DNA of 64,000 nucleotides from Latrodectus hesperus (Eukaryota > Arthropoda > Arachnida > Araneae > Theridiidae). The notes beneath the pieces were generated by a model that made no database searches, was not told the DNA's origin, and saw only the letters and a program-made list of their open reading frames with translations. The stretch spans positions 58,307,591-58,371,590 of the forward strand of contig CM075853.1 in the NCBI GenBank assembly GCA_037975125.1. The letters run 5' to 3'. This document shows, piece after piece, positions 46,260-54,679 of the stretch (positions are counted from its first letter, which is position 1; the number at the start of each line of letters is the position of its first letter). The position numbers were made by a program, and so were the translations under genes.

Positions 46260-46985
46260 TTATAGGGATGAAATATTTTTTCGGTATCTCAAAGCTGGAT
46301 TGACTAAATCAAGCATAAAAAAATCATATGGTTGCTGCATGCACTTTTTGTACAATCGACTGAACTCTTCTTTCGTTAGATTACCATCTACCTCCCTTAT
46401 GATCTGTTGAATCTCCCTCTGTTGGAGGTTAAAGAATATTAAGTAGTTGCAGTTTCTCCTGATAACAATAGGCGTTCTGTAATAGGATTGAGAGAGATAA
46501 ATGATTGAGGCATTCTTCTTCCTACCTCTGATGAAGAAATCTTCTATACTCTTCTGGTCTTTCTCTGTCATGCAGTCATCAAAGACAACAACATTTTTGC
46601 AAGATGGGTCCAGGTCGTCCACTGTGATAAAATCTCTTGTATCAGAGGAGAATAAGGTTTCTTTCTTGCCGTACTTTTCAAATAACTCGAGCATAATTTT
46701 CTTCTTCTTTTTGGGGTACTTTGCTAATATATCCTTAATATCTACACCATCAAACATTGTGTACTTTTCTTTCAGTTTAGTATACTTGGGTTCAAACATA
46801 TCTTTAGCGCAAATGAACAAGTTATCAAACTCGAGATAATCATAAATAAAATTCAGCAATAAATTCGTTTTACCTGTGCCTGAAGCTCCAGCGATCAAAA
46901 GTCTGAAAGGGTGCTTCGGTAATAAATAATGCTGATTTGCATCGGCTAATTCTTCTGGTTCTGTATAATCTTCAATTGGAATAAT
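46260..46985 (-). pseudogene. A32-like packaging ATPase with mutated start codon
   Basis: Walker A GASGTGKTNLL and Walker B NVVVFDDCM are intact, with a sensor-like block SIIYLSQSYYRTP and the usual length of about 240 residues. FtsK/HerA-type ATPases of this group pump DNA into capsids. No ATG precedes Walker A in frame. The expected start, judged by the ATAAAG motif used by the next gene (ATAAATAAAGATG at 46253), reads TTAAATAAAGATT at 46985. This indicates an ATG-to-ATT change. The protein could only start at a non-ATG codon or further in, so I class it as probably inactivated. Confidence 0.85.
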
Positions 46986-47064
46986 CTTTATTTAATGTTG
47001 AAAAAAAATTGCTTCCAGTAAAACGTATTTTGCTTTGAGTAAAAAATAATTTGCTTATTAATAA

Positions 47065-47826
47065 ATGAATGCTTTACAGAAAGAGCGAAATAAGAAGCTA
47101 AGAGCAGAGGTTAAAAATGACCTAAAAGTCTTTAAGATTCCGGCGGAGATTAGAAGAAACAACGAACAAAATCTTGAACAAAAATTAGGTCTCCAGAAGA
47201 CATTGTTTGAATTTCACAAGCCTGTAACCGAGAAACTTCAACAACAAGATGTTACTAGAAAAGAACATTTTAAGGCTATAAAAGATGCTGTTGATAAGAT
47301 TCCTCTTGCGATTGAACCACCTCCAACGACTCCAGATATCTTCTATTTTGATAAAGATTTGGATGTAGAGTTTTTAAAGAAAAATAATTTTCCAAGACCC
47401 TCAAAGTTGTACAATGAATCCAAGGATGCTTTGCAAGAAGTTATCAATAGAGTAAAGAATACTTACTTAAAATTTGCTCGTCAAAAAGGAAACGTTATGA
47501 GTCAGATTGCTCGAATGACTAAGAAAGATGAGGAAAGAAAAGACAGACTATTATCTAAAGCTGATTATTTAAGGGAGCATATGATTACATTAGAGGATTA
47601 TCGAGAGCGACTGAGGGACTTACAAAGAAAGGAGATATACCTCGGTAAAGGGGTGGAAGATAAACTGGAAATTTTGGCTCGATTCACCGATAAAGTATGC
47701 AATGGATCCAAGAGTAAAAAGTTACATGCTCAAATCGTTGATTTACTGGATGCATTATTAAGAGAAGGAACTCTAAGCAACGAGCAAGTAAAAGAATACT
47801 ATAAAAATTTCTTATTAAATAAATGA
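47065..47826 (+). CDS. Coiled-coil protein of the Polinton virion-gene block
   Basis: 253 residues, intact, ATG after TTAATAA. It is rich in Lys, Glu, Gln and Leu with long helical parts (residues 1-85 and 115-215). A short Pro-rich linker (EPPPTTPDIFYFDKDLDVEFL) sits near residue 85. It is the first gene of the plus-strand block, divergent from the ATPase, and overlaps the next ORF by 4 bases (ATGA-type). No named domain is recognised. Position suggests a minor virion or scaffold protein, which is inference. Confidence 0.6.
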   Translation: MNALQKERNKKLRAEVKNDLKVFKIPAEIRRNNEQNLEQKLGLQKTLFEFHKPVTEKLQQQDVTRKEHFKAIKDAVDKIPLAIEPPPTTPDIFYFDKDLDVEFLKKNNFPRPSKLYNESKDALQEVINRVKNTYLKFARQKGNVMSQIARMTKKDEERKDRLLSKADYLREHMITLEDYRERLRDLQRKEIYLGKGVEDKLEILARFTDKVCNGSKSKKLHAQIVDLLDALLREGTLSNEQVKEYYKNFLLNK

Positions 47827-48164
47827 GTAACTACGTAAAAACTAAAATACATCTAAGCGATCATCAGATTGCTAAATTAAAATCTGCATACCAGAAAGGA
47901 GAAGAAGTTTCCCTACAAATAGATAGGACAAAACCATCTAACTATGACATGTACTTAACTCAAACACAAATAGCTGAAATCGGGAAGGGAAAGAGAATTA
48001 CTATCAGTAAGACACAACTCAAGAAAACAGGTGGCTTTCTAGCTTTTCTATTGCCTGCATTAATTGCCGGAGCTAAGGCGTTGGCTTTAGGTGCCGCAAG
48101 TGGGGCAGCTGGATGGGGAGCAAAGAAAGCTTTGGATAAAATTTCAGGATCGGGTTGTACTTAA
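47823..48164 (+). CDS. Small hydrophobic virion-type protein (pVI-like)
   Basis: 113 residues, ATG after ATTAAATAA. A polar N-terminal half (KIHLSDHQIAKLKSAYQKGE, then LTQTQIAEIGKGKRITISK) is followed by a Gly/Ala-rich hydrophobic segment (GGFLAFLLPALIAGAKALAL) and a GSG end. Polinton capsid clusters regularly carry such a membrane-active-looking protein before the protease. The last residues overlap the protease frame by ten bases. In related proteins this end usually reads on into LYLKK-type sequence, which here is in the protease frame, so a small indel may have altered its C-terminus. Confidence 0.6.
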   Translation: MSNYVKTKIHLSDHQIAKLKSAYQKGEEVSLQIDRTKPSNYDMYLTQTQIAEIGKGKRITISKTQLKKTGGFLAFLLPALIAGAKALALGAASGAAGWGAKKALDKISGSGCT

Positions 48165-48634
48165 AAAAAGCCCCGTGGAAAGGGAGTCTATCAAAACTGG
48201 GAATATCCAACGAAGTAATAGAAGACAACATGAAACAAGAAAAAGGGTTTAGGGGTGTCTTCACGTCGGATCTTCTACCTAAAAAGATGAGACGATTTGA
48301 GAACGGTATCATTAATTTGGACATAGTTACGGGACCTGGTACACACTGGGTATGTTACTATAACGATCCTAATAACAATTTCGTCGAGTACTTTGATCCT
48401 TTTGGAGAACATGTTTACAAAATTCCTACCAGTATAAAGAAGTATCTACACAGTTCTGGGAAAAAAATAGGTTACAACTCCAGCTTTTTACAACACCCAG
48501 CCTCTGTCAAATGTGGCTACTTTTGTATGAAGTATATTAGTGAAAGAAACAAAGGTAAATCTGTTGAAGATGTCTTATATTCCTTTACCCAAGAACCCAG
48601 TGACTATAATGAAAAAAATGTTCTCTATAAATAA
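48155..48634 (+). CDS. Adenain-like cysteine protease
   Basis: About 159 residues counted from a TTG at 48155. Catalytic residues line up with adenovirus protease: His64 in GTHWVCYY, Asp81 in YFDPFG, Gln113 in LQHPA and Cys120 in KCGYFC. This enzyme matures virion precursors. The first in-frame ATG is at codon 26 (NMKQEKGF), inside the conserved fold, and the preceding segment overlaps the end of the pVI-like ORF. The true start is therefore unclear: non-ATG start, read-through of a shifted upstream frame, or a lost ATG. Residues 1-10 look more like the C-terminus of a pVI-like protein than a protease start. Confidence 0.82.
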   Translation: MYLKKAPWKGSLSKLGISNEVIEDNMKQEKGFRGVFTSDLLPKKMRRFENGIINLDIVTGPGTHWVCYYNDPNNNFVEYFDPFGEHVYKIPTSIKKYLHSSGKKIGYNSSFLQHPASVKCGYFCMKYISERNKGKSVEDVLYSFTQEPSDYNEKNVLYK

Positions 48635-49314
48635 ATGGTGTTATTAATATTGGATTCGAAAAACTCTGAAAAGTCGAAGACTTTACAATTGAATATTCCA
48701 GACCTTTTAGGTTTAAACAGATCGCCCTTCAGTCCTTTTCAATGTACGTTTCTTGGGATAATATCAAAGATGAGAAGTTTTCATACTATGATGGCCATCA
48801 GTGGTTAGATCTGTCGCTCCCAGATGGAAATTACACTGTTAAAGGGCTGAATCGTTACATGCTGAAATTTTTTGGAAAAGATCAGCCAATTCTATTTGGC
48901 ATAGTTGAGGAACGGCAAAGAATTGCCATCAAGTTGAAAGATATGTATAAGATCGATTTAACAAAATGCAACAACCTGCATGCACTGTTAGGATTCGAAC
49001 CCAAAATATATGAAGAAACTGAACAGATTGGTAAGTATATTGCCGACTTATCCGGTGGGAATGATAACATTTATATACATTGCGATGTCGCGGAGGGAGC
49101 CTACATCAACGGCTTTCACTCCTCAAACGTAATCTATTCCTTTACGAACGTTAATCGTCCAGGCAGTCAAATCATAAAATCATTTGAAAAGCCTCTATTC
49201 TTTCTTGTTCGGATGGAGAGTGTTCACAGAATAAGAATGAGAATAACGAACCATAGAGGTGATTTGATTCCCCTCAATAAGCAAGAAGTACAATACAATT
49301 TTATTGCCATCTAA
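48635..49314 (+). pseudogene. Penton-like minor capsid protein (single jelly roll), frameshifted near its start
   Basis: The ATG at 48635 follows ATAAATAA and opens MVLLILDSKNSEKSKTLQLN, the usual start of these proteins. Near 48720-48745 the frame shifts by one. From 48742 the main body is open: SLPDGNYTVKGLNRYMLKFF, LLGFEP, NIYIHCDVAEGAYINGF, SNVIYSF and the C-terminal MRITNHRGDLIPL. This is the pattern of the Polinton single jelly-roll protein that forms capsid vertices. It sits between protease and major capsid genes as usual. Confidence 0.78.
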
Positions 49315-49322
49315 ATAAAGAA

Positions 49323-49508
49323 ATGAATAACCATAGACTTCAAAGGAAGAGTAAGAAGATACAAGGAAGAGGGTTCTTTTCAGATGCCCTTATTTTTTTA
49401 CAGGATCACTCTGCATTAAAAGGTAAGGCCAAACAGTTTGTCCACGATAAGTTGAATGAGATATTTTCAAAGAAGAAAAAACATGGAGCTGGACTGAAAT
49501 TTCTTTAA
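49323..49508 (+). CDS. Small basic protein
   Basis: 61 residues, pI clearly basic (15 Lys, 4 Arg), ATG after TAAATAAAGAA. Motifs GRGFFSDAL near the N-terminus and GAGLKFL at the end recall the Gly-containing termini of adenovirus-type core peptides. It lies 8 bases after the penton gene and before a hairpin. A DNA-condensing core role is possible but unproven. Confidence 0.5.
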   Translation: MNNHRLQRKSKKIQGRGFFSDALIFLQDHSALKGKAKQFVHDKLNEIFSKKKKHGAGLKFL

Positions 49509-49514
49509 GTTTTG

Positions 49515-49540
49515 ATTTAATAGCAAAATTGCTATTAAAT
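49515..49540. terminator. Perfect 12-bp hairpin before the major capsid gene
   Basis: ATTTAATAGCAA (49515-49526) and TTGCTATTAAAT (49529-49540) pair perfectly around AA. It lies 7 bases after the stop of the small basic protein and 33 bases before the capsid ATG. Confidence 0.7.
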
Positions 49541-49573
49541 TAAAAAGAGTAAAAAAAATTATTTCTATAATAA

Positions 49574-50901
49574 ATGAATAAAATATTTGATTTAAAAAAC
49601 ACCGATTATTATTACGATGATGACATCGAAAGTCTCGAGTATAGAGAAGTGAGGCATGAAAATAGCGATAGTTCTACTGAAAATGCCACTTACCATTTCT
49701 TTATACAAGACACTAACTCCAATATCTTATATTCTAATAGATATTTACAACAAAAGCTAAAAATAGTTAACAGTAATGGAACAGCAATAGCGGATGATAA
49801 TGTATCTCTCGTGAATGGAGGTGGTTTAATAAACGCCCACAGATTTACATTAGGCAACACTGAAATCGAAACCAACATTAATTATTCTGCTCTCATGCGA
49901 CATGTGTTAGGTCTAATTCACTTCACACCAGACTATTCTACTTCGGAAGCTACTAATATGTTCTTCTACGTAGATACGTCGGACACAGCAGACAGAAAGC
50001 CCTTGAAATATGATGGGACTTTGGTAGACGCAACTAAGCTAACTGAATTTTTCGAAAAATTAGGAACTAACGACGAGTATAATCAAGGATTCAAAGAAAG
50101 ATGTAAACTCACTCAAAATAGCAAAACTGTCACCATATGGATCCCATTAAAATACGTATTTGATTTCTTTAATGAATACAAAAAGGTTATAACAGGGTTC
50201 CAAGTCAAGTTTGAGTTTCAGCGAAATCATAGTCAGAATATGCTGTACACAGATGAGCAAAATAGGGATTACAGAGTTGTTGTGGAAGATTTATCACTTT
50301 GGCTTCCTTATGTTAGGTTTAAGAATTCAGCAGCTGCAAAATTCAATGAATATGCAAAATTCAATGAATTCAATGAATGATAAAGTCGAATATTTTCTTA
50401 AAGAATTCAAGTGGGTCTTATTCCATAAATGCTACTTCAGACGAAGTATTGTCCTTGTACGTCATACCACAATATACTGAAAGATTTGAAAATGCAAAAC
50501 AGAACAACATGTTATTCGACAATTTAGATATGATGGAATGTTGGCTGATGGTTAATAATGTAAGGGTTCCAACTGTTAGCTACATGATGGATTTTGAGAA
50601 AGTTGATTACAATCGGCTATACACAGCTCTTTTGGAATCTGGACTCAACACCCTTACACCAGAAACAGGGTGCATGGTCAATTATTCCAATTTCGGTAAA
50701 TTATATATAATCATTTGCTTTAACCTAGCTCACCATGAAAATTATACAGACACGAATAACCTGACTATAGAGTTCAACTGGAGATTGAGAAACAACACCA
50801 CCAAGAATTACGTCTTCTATTTCATTTTACGAGAACGTAAGAAATGCTACTTAAACATAAAGAATCAAGATATTACCATGATCAAAACATTAAAGCTATA
50901 A
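49574..50901 (+). pseudogene. Major capsid protein (double jelly roll), one frameshift
   Basis: The N-terminal part (49574-50380, 268 residues) and C-terminal part (from about 50377 to 50901) together give about 440 residues. Recognisable blocks are GGGLINAHRFTLGNTEIETN, TVTIWIPLKYVFDFFN and QVKFEFQRN in the first jelly roll. In the second are VIPQYTERFENAKQNNMLFD and SGLNTLTPETGCMVNY. The break coincides with a short tandem repeat of (ATGC)AAAATTCAATGAAT around 50336-50378, so slippage or unequal duplication probably caused the shift. In intact elements the protein forms the icosahedral shell. The ATG follows ATAATAA. Confidence 0.85.
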
Positions 50902-50916
50902 ATGGTCCTGAATTTT

Positions 50917-50946
50917 AATTTTAATAGTCGGAAGACTATTGAAATT
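50917..50946. terminator. 13-bp hairpin after the major capsid gene
   Basis: AATTTTAATAGTC (50917-50929) pairs with GACTATTGAAATT (50934-50946) with one mismatch; loop GGAA. It lies 16 bases after the capsid stop and 20 bases before the fibre-like gene. Confidence 0.7.
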
Positions 50947-50966
50947 ATTCATATTAAAATAAAGAA

Positions 50967-52130
50967 ATGACAGCATATTATCCACTTTTTGAGGAAGAAC
51001 TCAAAGAAGGACCACCCGGTATTCCAGGAATAGGGTTTAAACTGACACATGATGGTAATTATGATATGGAAGAAAAGATATTAAGGAATGCTGGAGAACC
51101 TTTGGAAAATAATGACGTAACTACAAAATTTTACGTAGACAGATGTAGGAAGAATCTGAGGTCATACATTCAAGATTTGTCCAACAAAAGTTTAGTTCTT
51201 TCAGAAAATGATCAGCAGTATGACGCAAAAGGAAAAAGAATTATCATTCTTTTAAATCCGGTTGAGCAGTCCGATTCTGCAACTAGGAATTATGTAGATA
51301 CAGTAGTTGACCAGTTACGAAACATAAGTTTACTTCATTCACCTCAAGGAAATTTTGATGCGAAAGGTAAAACGATAAATAATGTGAAGGATCCGGAATC
51401 TGAGAAAAATGTTGTGAATAGACGATATTTTGAAAATGATGCCTTGACGCTCCATGGAGAGGCTTATAATGCTAAAAATAGATCAATCGCACATCTTGCG
51501 GATCCGAGCGTTAGTCACGATGGTGTCAATAAACAATATTTTGAAAATAATGCTTTAATTTTAAAAGATGATTGTTATGATGCTAACAATAAAGTAGTGT
51601 CAAATGTGAAAGAACCTGTAAAGGTAAACGATGTTGTTACTAAAAAATATCTTGATTATTATTGTATTCTATGGAATAAAGTTAATAAAAATTATTATGC
51701 TCAAAATCATAGAATTTCAGGTGTGAAAAGACCTCAATTTGATACAGATTGTGCTAATAAATATTATGTTGATACTAAGACATTCTGTGCCTCTACAGAT
51801 CGAGGAGTACAATTTACGGGTAATGGATTCAAGACTTTCCCGTTCAATAGGTTTACTTCAAAGCTTTTAGATTCAAACTTAAAATTACCGCATGATATGT
51901 GCATGAAAGTAACAATTTTTTTAGCATGTGATAACATGAATGAGAAACCAAAGATACGATTAGAAAAAGATAAAGAGGTCCTTCTGGATAAGGAAATACG
52001 TGCCAATGAAGAATCAATAGTTTTATTTGTGTATGGGAAACAAAATGATGTTTTAACCTTATCAGTATTGACAGGAGGGCAATGCAAGTTGAAACCCTAT
52101 TTGCACATTGAAAAATTAGAATTTTTTTAG
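50967..52130 (+). CDS. Fibre-like repeat protein
   Basis: 387 residues, intact. A short collagen-like start (GPPGIPGIG, residues 15-23) leads into six repeats beginning near residues 32, 85, 130, 167, 204 and 244. Each follows the plan Y-D-A-K-(G/N)-K-x-I-x-x-(V/L)-x-x-P, then D-x-(V/A)-x-(K/R)-x-Y-(V/F/L)-(D/E). This plan resembles repeats in bacteriophage tail fibres. The last 100 residues form a predicted beta-rich globular domain. By position and design it is a candidate attachment fibre of the virion form; that is inference. The ATG follows TTAAAATAAAGAA. Confidence 0.65.
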   Translation: MTAYYPLFEEELKEGPPGIPGIGFKLTHDGNYDMEEKILRNAGEPLENNDVTTKFYVDRCRKNLRSYIQDLSNKSLVLSENDQQYDAKGKRIIILLNPVEQSDSATRNYVDTVVDQLRNISLLHSPQGNFDAKGKTINNVKDPESEKNVVNRRYFENDALTLHGEAYNAKNRSIAHLADPSVSHDGVNKQYFENNALILKDDCYDANNKVVSNVKEPVKVNDVVTKKYLDYYCILWNKVNKNYYAQNHRISGVKRPQFDTDCANKYYVDTKTFCASTDRGVQFTGNGFKTFPFNRFTSKLLDSNLKLPHDMCMKVTIFLACDNMNEKPKIRLEKDKEVLLDKEIRANEESIVLFVYGKQNDVLTLSVLTGGQCKLKPYLHIEKLEFF

Positions 52131-52142
52131 CTCCATAAATAA

Positions 52143-52370
52143 ATGGAGAAACTTAATTCTTTACGTATTGGAACCTATAAGGAGTTAGATCAAGCATATT
52201 CGATTTCTGATATTGCAGTCCATATTGATAAAATTTTAATTCGCTTAGAAAATGGGTCACTGATTCACATATCTCTAGGTATATTAAATATGGAAGAGGT
52301 AGAATCATTAAAAGAGAAACAAATCAAAGTTAAAAGTGTGGATAAGTACATATTTTTTTCGCAATATTAA
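52143..52370 (+). CDS. Hypothetical 75-residue Polinton protein
   Basis: ATG after CCATAAATAA, 12 bases after the fibre gene. No recognised domain. The middle (ISDIAVHIDKILIRLENGSLIHISL) could be a beta hairpin like the TTRYGNRIVVEL part of the next gene, so the two may be distantly related. The tail is charged. Confidence 0.5.
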   Translation: MEKLNSLRIGTYKELDQAYSISDIAVHIDKILIRLENGSLIHISLGILNMEEVESLKEKQIKVKSVDKYIFFSQY

Positions 52371-52406
52371 AGAAAGAAAAATTTTTTCTCATATAATAAA
52401 CACAAA

Positions 52407-52715
52407 ATGGAATTGTTAAATAAATTAAACGCACTCAGTTCATTTGAAGATGGGGCAAAGACTTTCAAGAAAATGAGGGAACTCAACATTCATGAAAAAT
52501 ATCCTGTCACTGAAATTAAACAGATAACCACAAGATATGGAAATAGAATAGTTGTAGAATTGCCTAATTGTCTTGTATCGCTACCACAAAAATGTGATAA
52601 AATGGCGTCAGATTATTTAATACTCAATGATTTGAAACCTCTTTTCTTTGTGTATTTGGGAAGTAAGGATGTCGGGAAGTCTCAACCAGCGCAAATGTTT
52701 CAATTCGAACAGTAA
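52407..52715 (+). CDS. Hypothetical 102-residue Polinton protein with YPVTEIKQ-TRYGNRIVVEL motif
   Basis: Intact; ATG after ATAATAAACACAAA. Residues 30-60 (KYPVTEIKQITTRYGNRIVV) followed by SLPQKC form a beta-rich module of a kind that recurs in small Polinton and other arthropod TE-associated proteins; an OB-like fold is possible. Its stop (52713-52715) lies in the stem of the next hairpin. Function unknown. Confidence 0.5.
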   Translation: MELLNKLNALSSFEDGAKTFKKMRELNIHEKYPVTEIKQITTRYGNRIVVELPNCLVSLPQKCDKMASDYLILNDLKPLFFVYLGSKDVGKSQPAQMFQFEQ

Positions 52716-52745
52716 TTTTAATGGTTTTAAAAATCATTAAAATTA
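52713..52745. terminator. 11-bp hairpin spanning two convergent stop codons
   Basis: TAATTTTAATG (52713-52723) and CATTAAAATTA (52735-52745) pair perfectly; the loop is itself A/T-complementary. The TAA of the 102-residue gene and the TAA of the minus-strand 84-residue gene are the outermost three bases of each arm. This is the same design as at 44301-44334. Confidence 0.75.
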
Positions 52746-52997
52746 AAGAAGTTTGTCCAGTTTAGATAAAATATCACACCCCATTTTCCGAACATTTTTG
52801 TTCTTCTCTTTATGCAATATTTGATACATTTGAATAACATATTTTAAAATTAGGGAATAAATTTCTTGATATTTGTCAGTTTCTTCTTCTATGCATAAGA
52901 ATAACTTTTGACATACTCTTGCTAAACTAGTCATTCTACTGTTCACACTCCCGTAGAGTGCTATCATGTCACCGAACAAGTCGTAAATATTTTCCAT
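52743..52997 (-). CDS. Hypothetical 84-residue helical Polinton protein
   Basis: ATG at 52997, preceded on its strand by AATAATAATAAACAGAA. Predicted all-helical with a leucine/isoleucine pattern (IYSLILKYVIQMYQILHKEK) and a C-terminal basic amphipathic helix. Its stop shares a hairpin with the gene on the other strand. No family recognised. Confidence 0.45.
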   Translation of the reverse strand: MENIYDLFGDMIALYGSVNSRMTSLARVCQKLFLCIEEETDKYQEIYSLILKYVIQMYQILHKEKNKNVRKMGCDILSKLDKLL

Positions 52998-53027
52998 TTC
53001 TGTTTATTATTATTCACATTTCTTTAA

Positions 53028-53243
53028 ATGAATAAAATGAGGAAGCGGTTCGACCTTGAGAAAGAGAGAGAAACGGGTTTTTCTTTTTCCTCTGTCATAT
53101 TTAATGACGTAAGAGATTTTAATTCTAACTATCACTGGATGGCAGCACGAACTGGCCTCGATATCTGGTATAGAAAATTTTTCACCCTTTACGTTTTAAT
53201 TTCTGAAGTGATAATTTTCAATCAGATAAATTGCAATCTTTGA
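53028..53243 (+). CDS. Doubtful 71-residue ORF
   Basis: ATG after CTTTAA, start MNKMRKRFDLEKERETGF. The C-terminal third is hydrophobic (FFTLYVLISEVIIF). There is no homology I recognise and no hairpin after it. Divergent placement from the 84-residue gene is the only support. Confidence 0.25.
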   Translation: MNKMRKRFDLEKERETGFSFSSVIFNDVRDFNSNYHWMAARTGLDIWYRKFFTLYVLISEVIIFNQINCNL

Positions 53244-53354
53244 TATTTTAAAGATTTTTCACACTCTGAGAGAGAAATGACTTGTTTAAAGCCATATTTT
53301 AGCGTCTTTTTGTCTTCAGTGACATGTATATATTAATTAGATCTTCTCTCTCTG

Positions 53355-53715
53355 CCGGGTACCCAGTAGCTCCGTGGCAAAGTCTAAGCTTAGCAACCGT
53401 AAGATCGCGGTTTCGATCCGCCGCCTCGGCGTGGTAGCAGCTTTCGTGAATAGTGTAATGCTATTTGCGTTAAGCTCACTTATGGATCAACCACGGAGCG
53501 AAACATCAGTGGTGGGTTGAGACTTGCGGTCTCTATGTCCATTTAGATGTTGTGTTTGTGTTGTCTTGTGTTGTCTCTTATGTATAAAGTGCAGGCCCTG
53601 TTTGTCAGGTCAGTGATGCTGGAACTCCGGTTCTAGAATTCGTAAACAGCTGTTGGAACTGGACTTCTGGTATCACTGACCTGGCGGGCCGTTTTGCTAT
53701 TTTTTTTAAAAAATT
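53355..53715 (+). mobile_element. tRNA-derived SINE-like insertion in the Polinton right end
   Basis: An A-box-like TGGCAAAGTCTAAGC (about 53375-53389) and a B-box GGTTTCGATCC (53409-53419) with tRNA-like spacing are followed by a tRNA-unrelated body and a T-rich end near 53700. The segment is much GC-richer than its surroundings. I cannot fix the target duplication, so both edges are approximate. A real tRNA gene is unlikely because the acceptor stem does not close. Confidence 0.6.
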
Positions 53716-53849
53716 AGTGGGGAATTAATAGAATATATGGGGAATATTTTTAATTCAACGCAGCAAAGAGGGTGCGTTGCTTAAATATTAATATTTTAAA
53801 ATTATAGTGGTGTTTAAAAATTAAATAAAATTATAGTAATTACAGTGAG

Positions 53850-54081
53850 TATAGGGGGTGCTCACAGAAGGGTCTTTTATAAAAGTGGTCGCTGAGCGTT
53901 TTTTCATGCAACTAAAAACTTTGCCTGGGGGTGCCGATTTTAAGGGGGTACTGTTTGAGCTACTACTACAGAGGGGATGGATAAAGTCAACACCATTGTT
54001 TATTTACTTAGGATGGGTGGACTAGATGCCATCGTCGCCCTTTTTAGGCCACTGAGCCAGTTCTCTCATAAATACACTACT
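53850..54081. repeat. Polinton right terminal inverted repeat
   Basis: Reverse complement of 33086-33319 with very few differences; it ends ...CATAAATACACTACT and is followed by GATAGT, the duplicated target in BEL gag. Confidence 0.93.
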
Positions 54082-54087
54082 GATAGT

Positions 54088-54615
54088 TACCTGCAGTAGC
54101 CGGGTAGCTAAGCACTAACCGCTCAGCTTTAGAGTCTGGCTCCAAAGATAGCAATAAATATTGAATTTTGCTTTCAGCGGCAATGGTTCTGTCCTCATGG
54201 ATCTTTTGAAATTGACTCCAAAAGGTTAAATATTCTTTTGCTTCTCCATTGAATTTTTAATCTCAATTTTCGGTAATTTGAACTTCCTCGATTCTTTATC
54301 ACATGGAAGGGGCGGTTCCTTTAATATCAAATCAATTTGCGAAGACATTTCAATAAATTGATCTCGGTAATTTTCAGCTTCAACAAAATCACTGTTAAGT
54401 AATTGTTCAACATTTTCAGACTGCAAAAATTTCTCAGAAATCTCAGTTTGACAAACATCTAGTCTCTGAAATTTATCACTTTAATGATATTTCAAAATCG
54501 AAAGCGTTTTTATATCACTTACTTCTTTCGATAATTCTAGTTCAATTTTCTTCAGAGTAAAAGAGAATGCTGTTCGTAATCCTTTTCTTTGAGTTTTAAG
54601 AGCGCAAACATCCAT
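54088..54615 (-). pseudogene. BEL/Pao Gag N-terminal part
   Basis: ATG near 54615 starts MDVCALKTQRKGLRTAF, the usual N-terminal helix of BEL Gag. After a stop near 54480 comes NYRDQFIEMSSQID, then KLPKIEI. In the next frame FWSQFQKIHEDRTI and SKIQYLLLSLEPDSKAERLVL (pattern), the capsid start, runs up to the GATAGT duplication at 54087. The Gag alignment continues at 33085, which proves insertion of the Polinton into this gene. Confidence 0.8.
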
Positions 54616-54679
54616 CTTGAAATTCGAAGTTCAGTCGAAAATCATAACAAAATACTCCGTCCTGCCGAGGGTACCAAAA

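Larger units (their letters stand above)
33086..54081. mobile_element. Polinton/Maverick element, about 16 kb without its nested insertion
   Basis: Inverted termini of about 232 bp (33086-33319 and 53850-54081) begin AGTAGTGTATTTATG and differ at very few sites. A 6-bp duplication GATAGT flanks the element (33080-33085 and 54082-54087), the Polinton hallmark. Gene content is also diagnostic: protein-primed PolB, integrase, packaging ATPase, adenain-like protease, and double and single jelly-roll capsid proteins. Genes lie in two divergent blocks, replication/integration/ATPase mainly on the minus strand and virion genes on the plus strand. It is inserted in BEL gag and is itself interrupted at 35954-40894. 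Confidence 0.97.

Noticed and set aside
50211..50480. 90-codon frame crossing the capsid frameshift
   Set aside because: It contains the short repeat in a third frame and then loses similarity to the capsid pattern; the two other frames carry all conserved blocks.
53358..53430. tRNA gene
   Set aside because: A and B boxes are present but the acceptor and anticodon stems do not fold, and the sequence continues as a SINE-like body.
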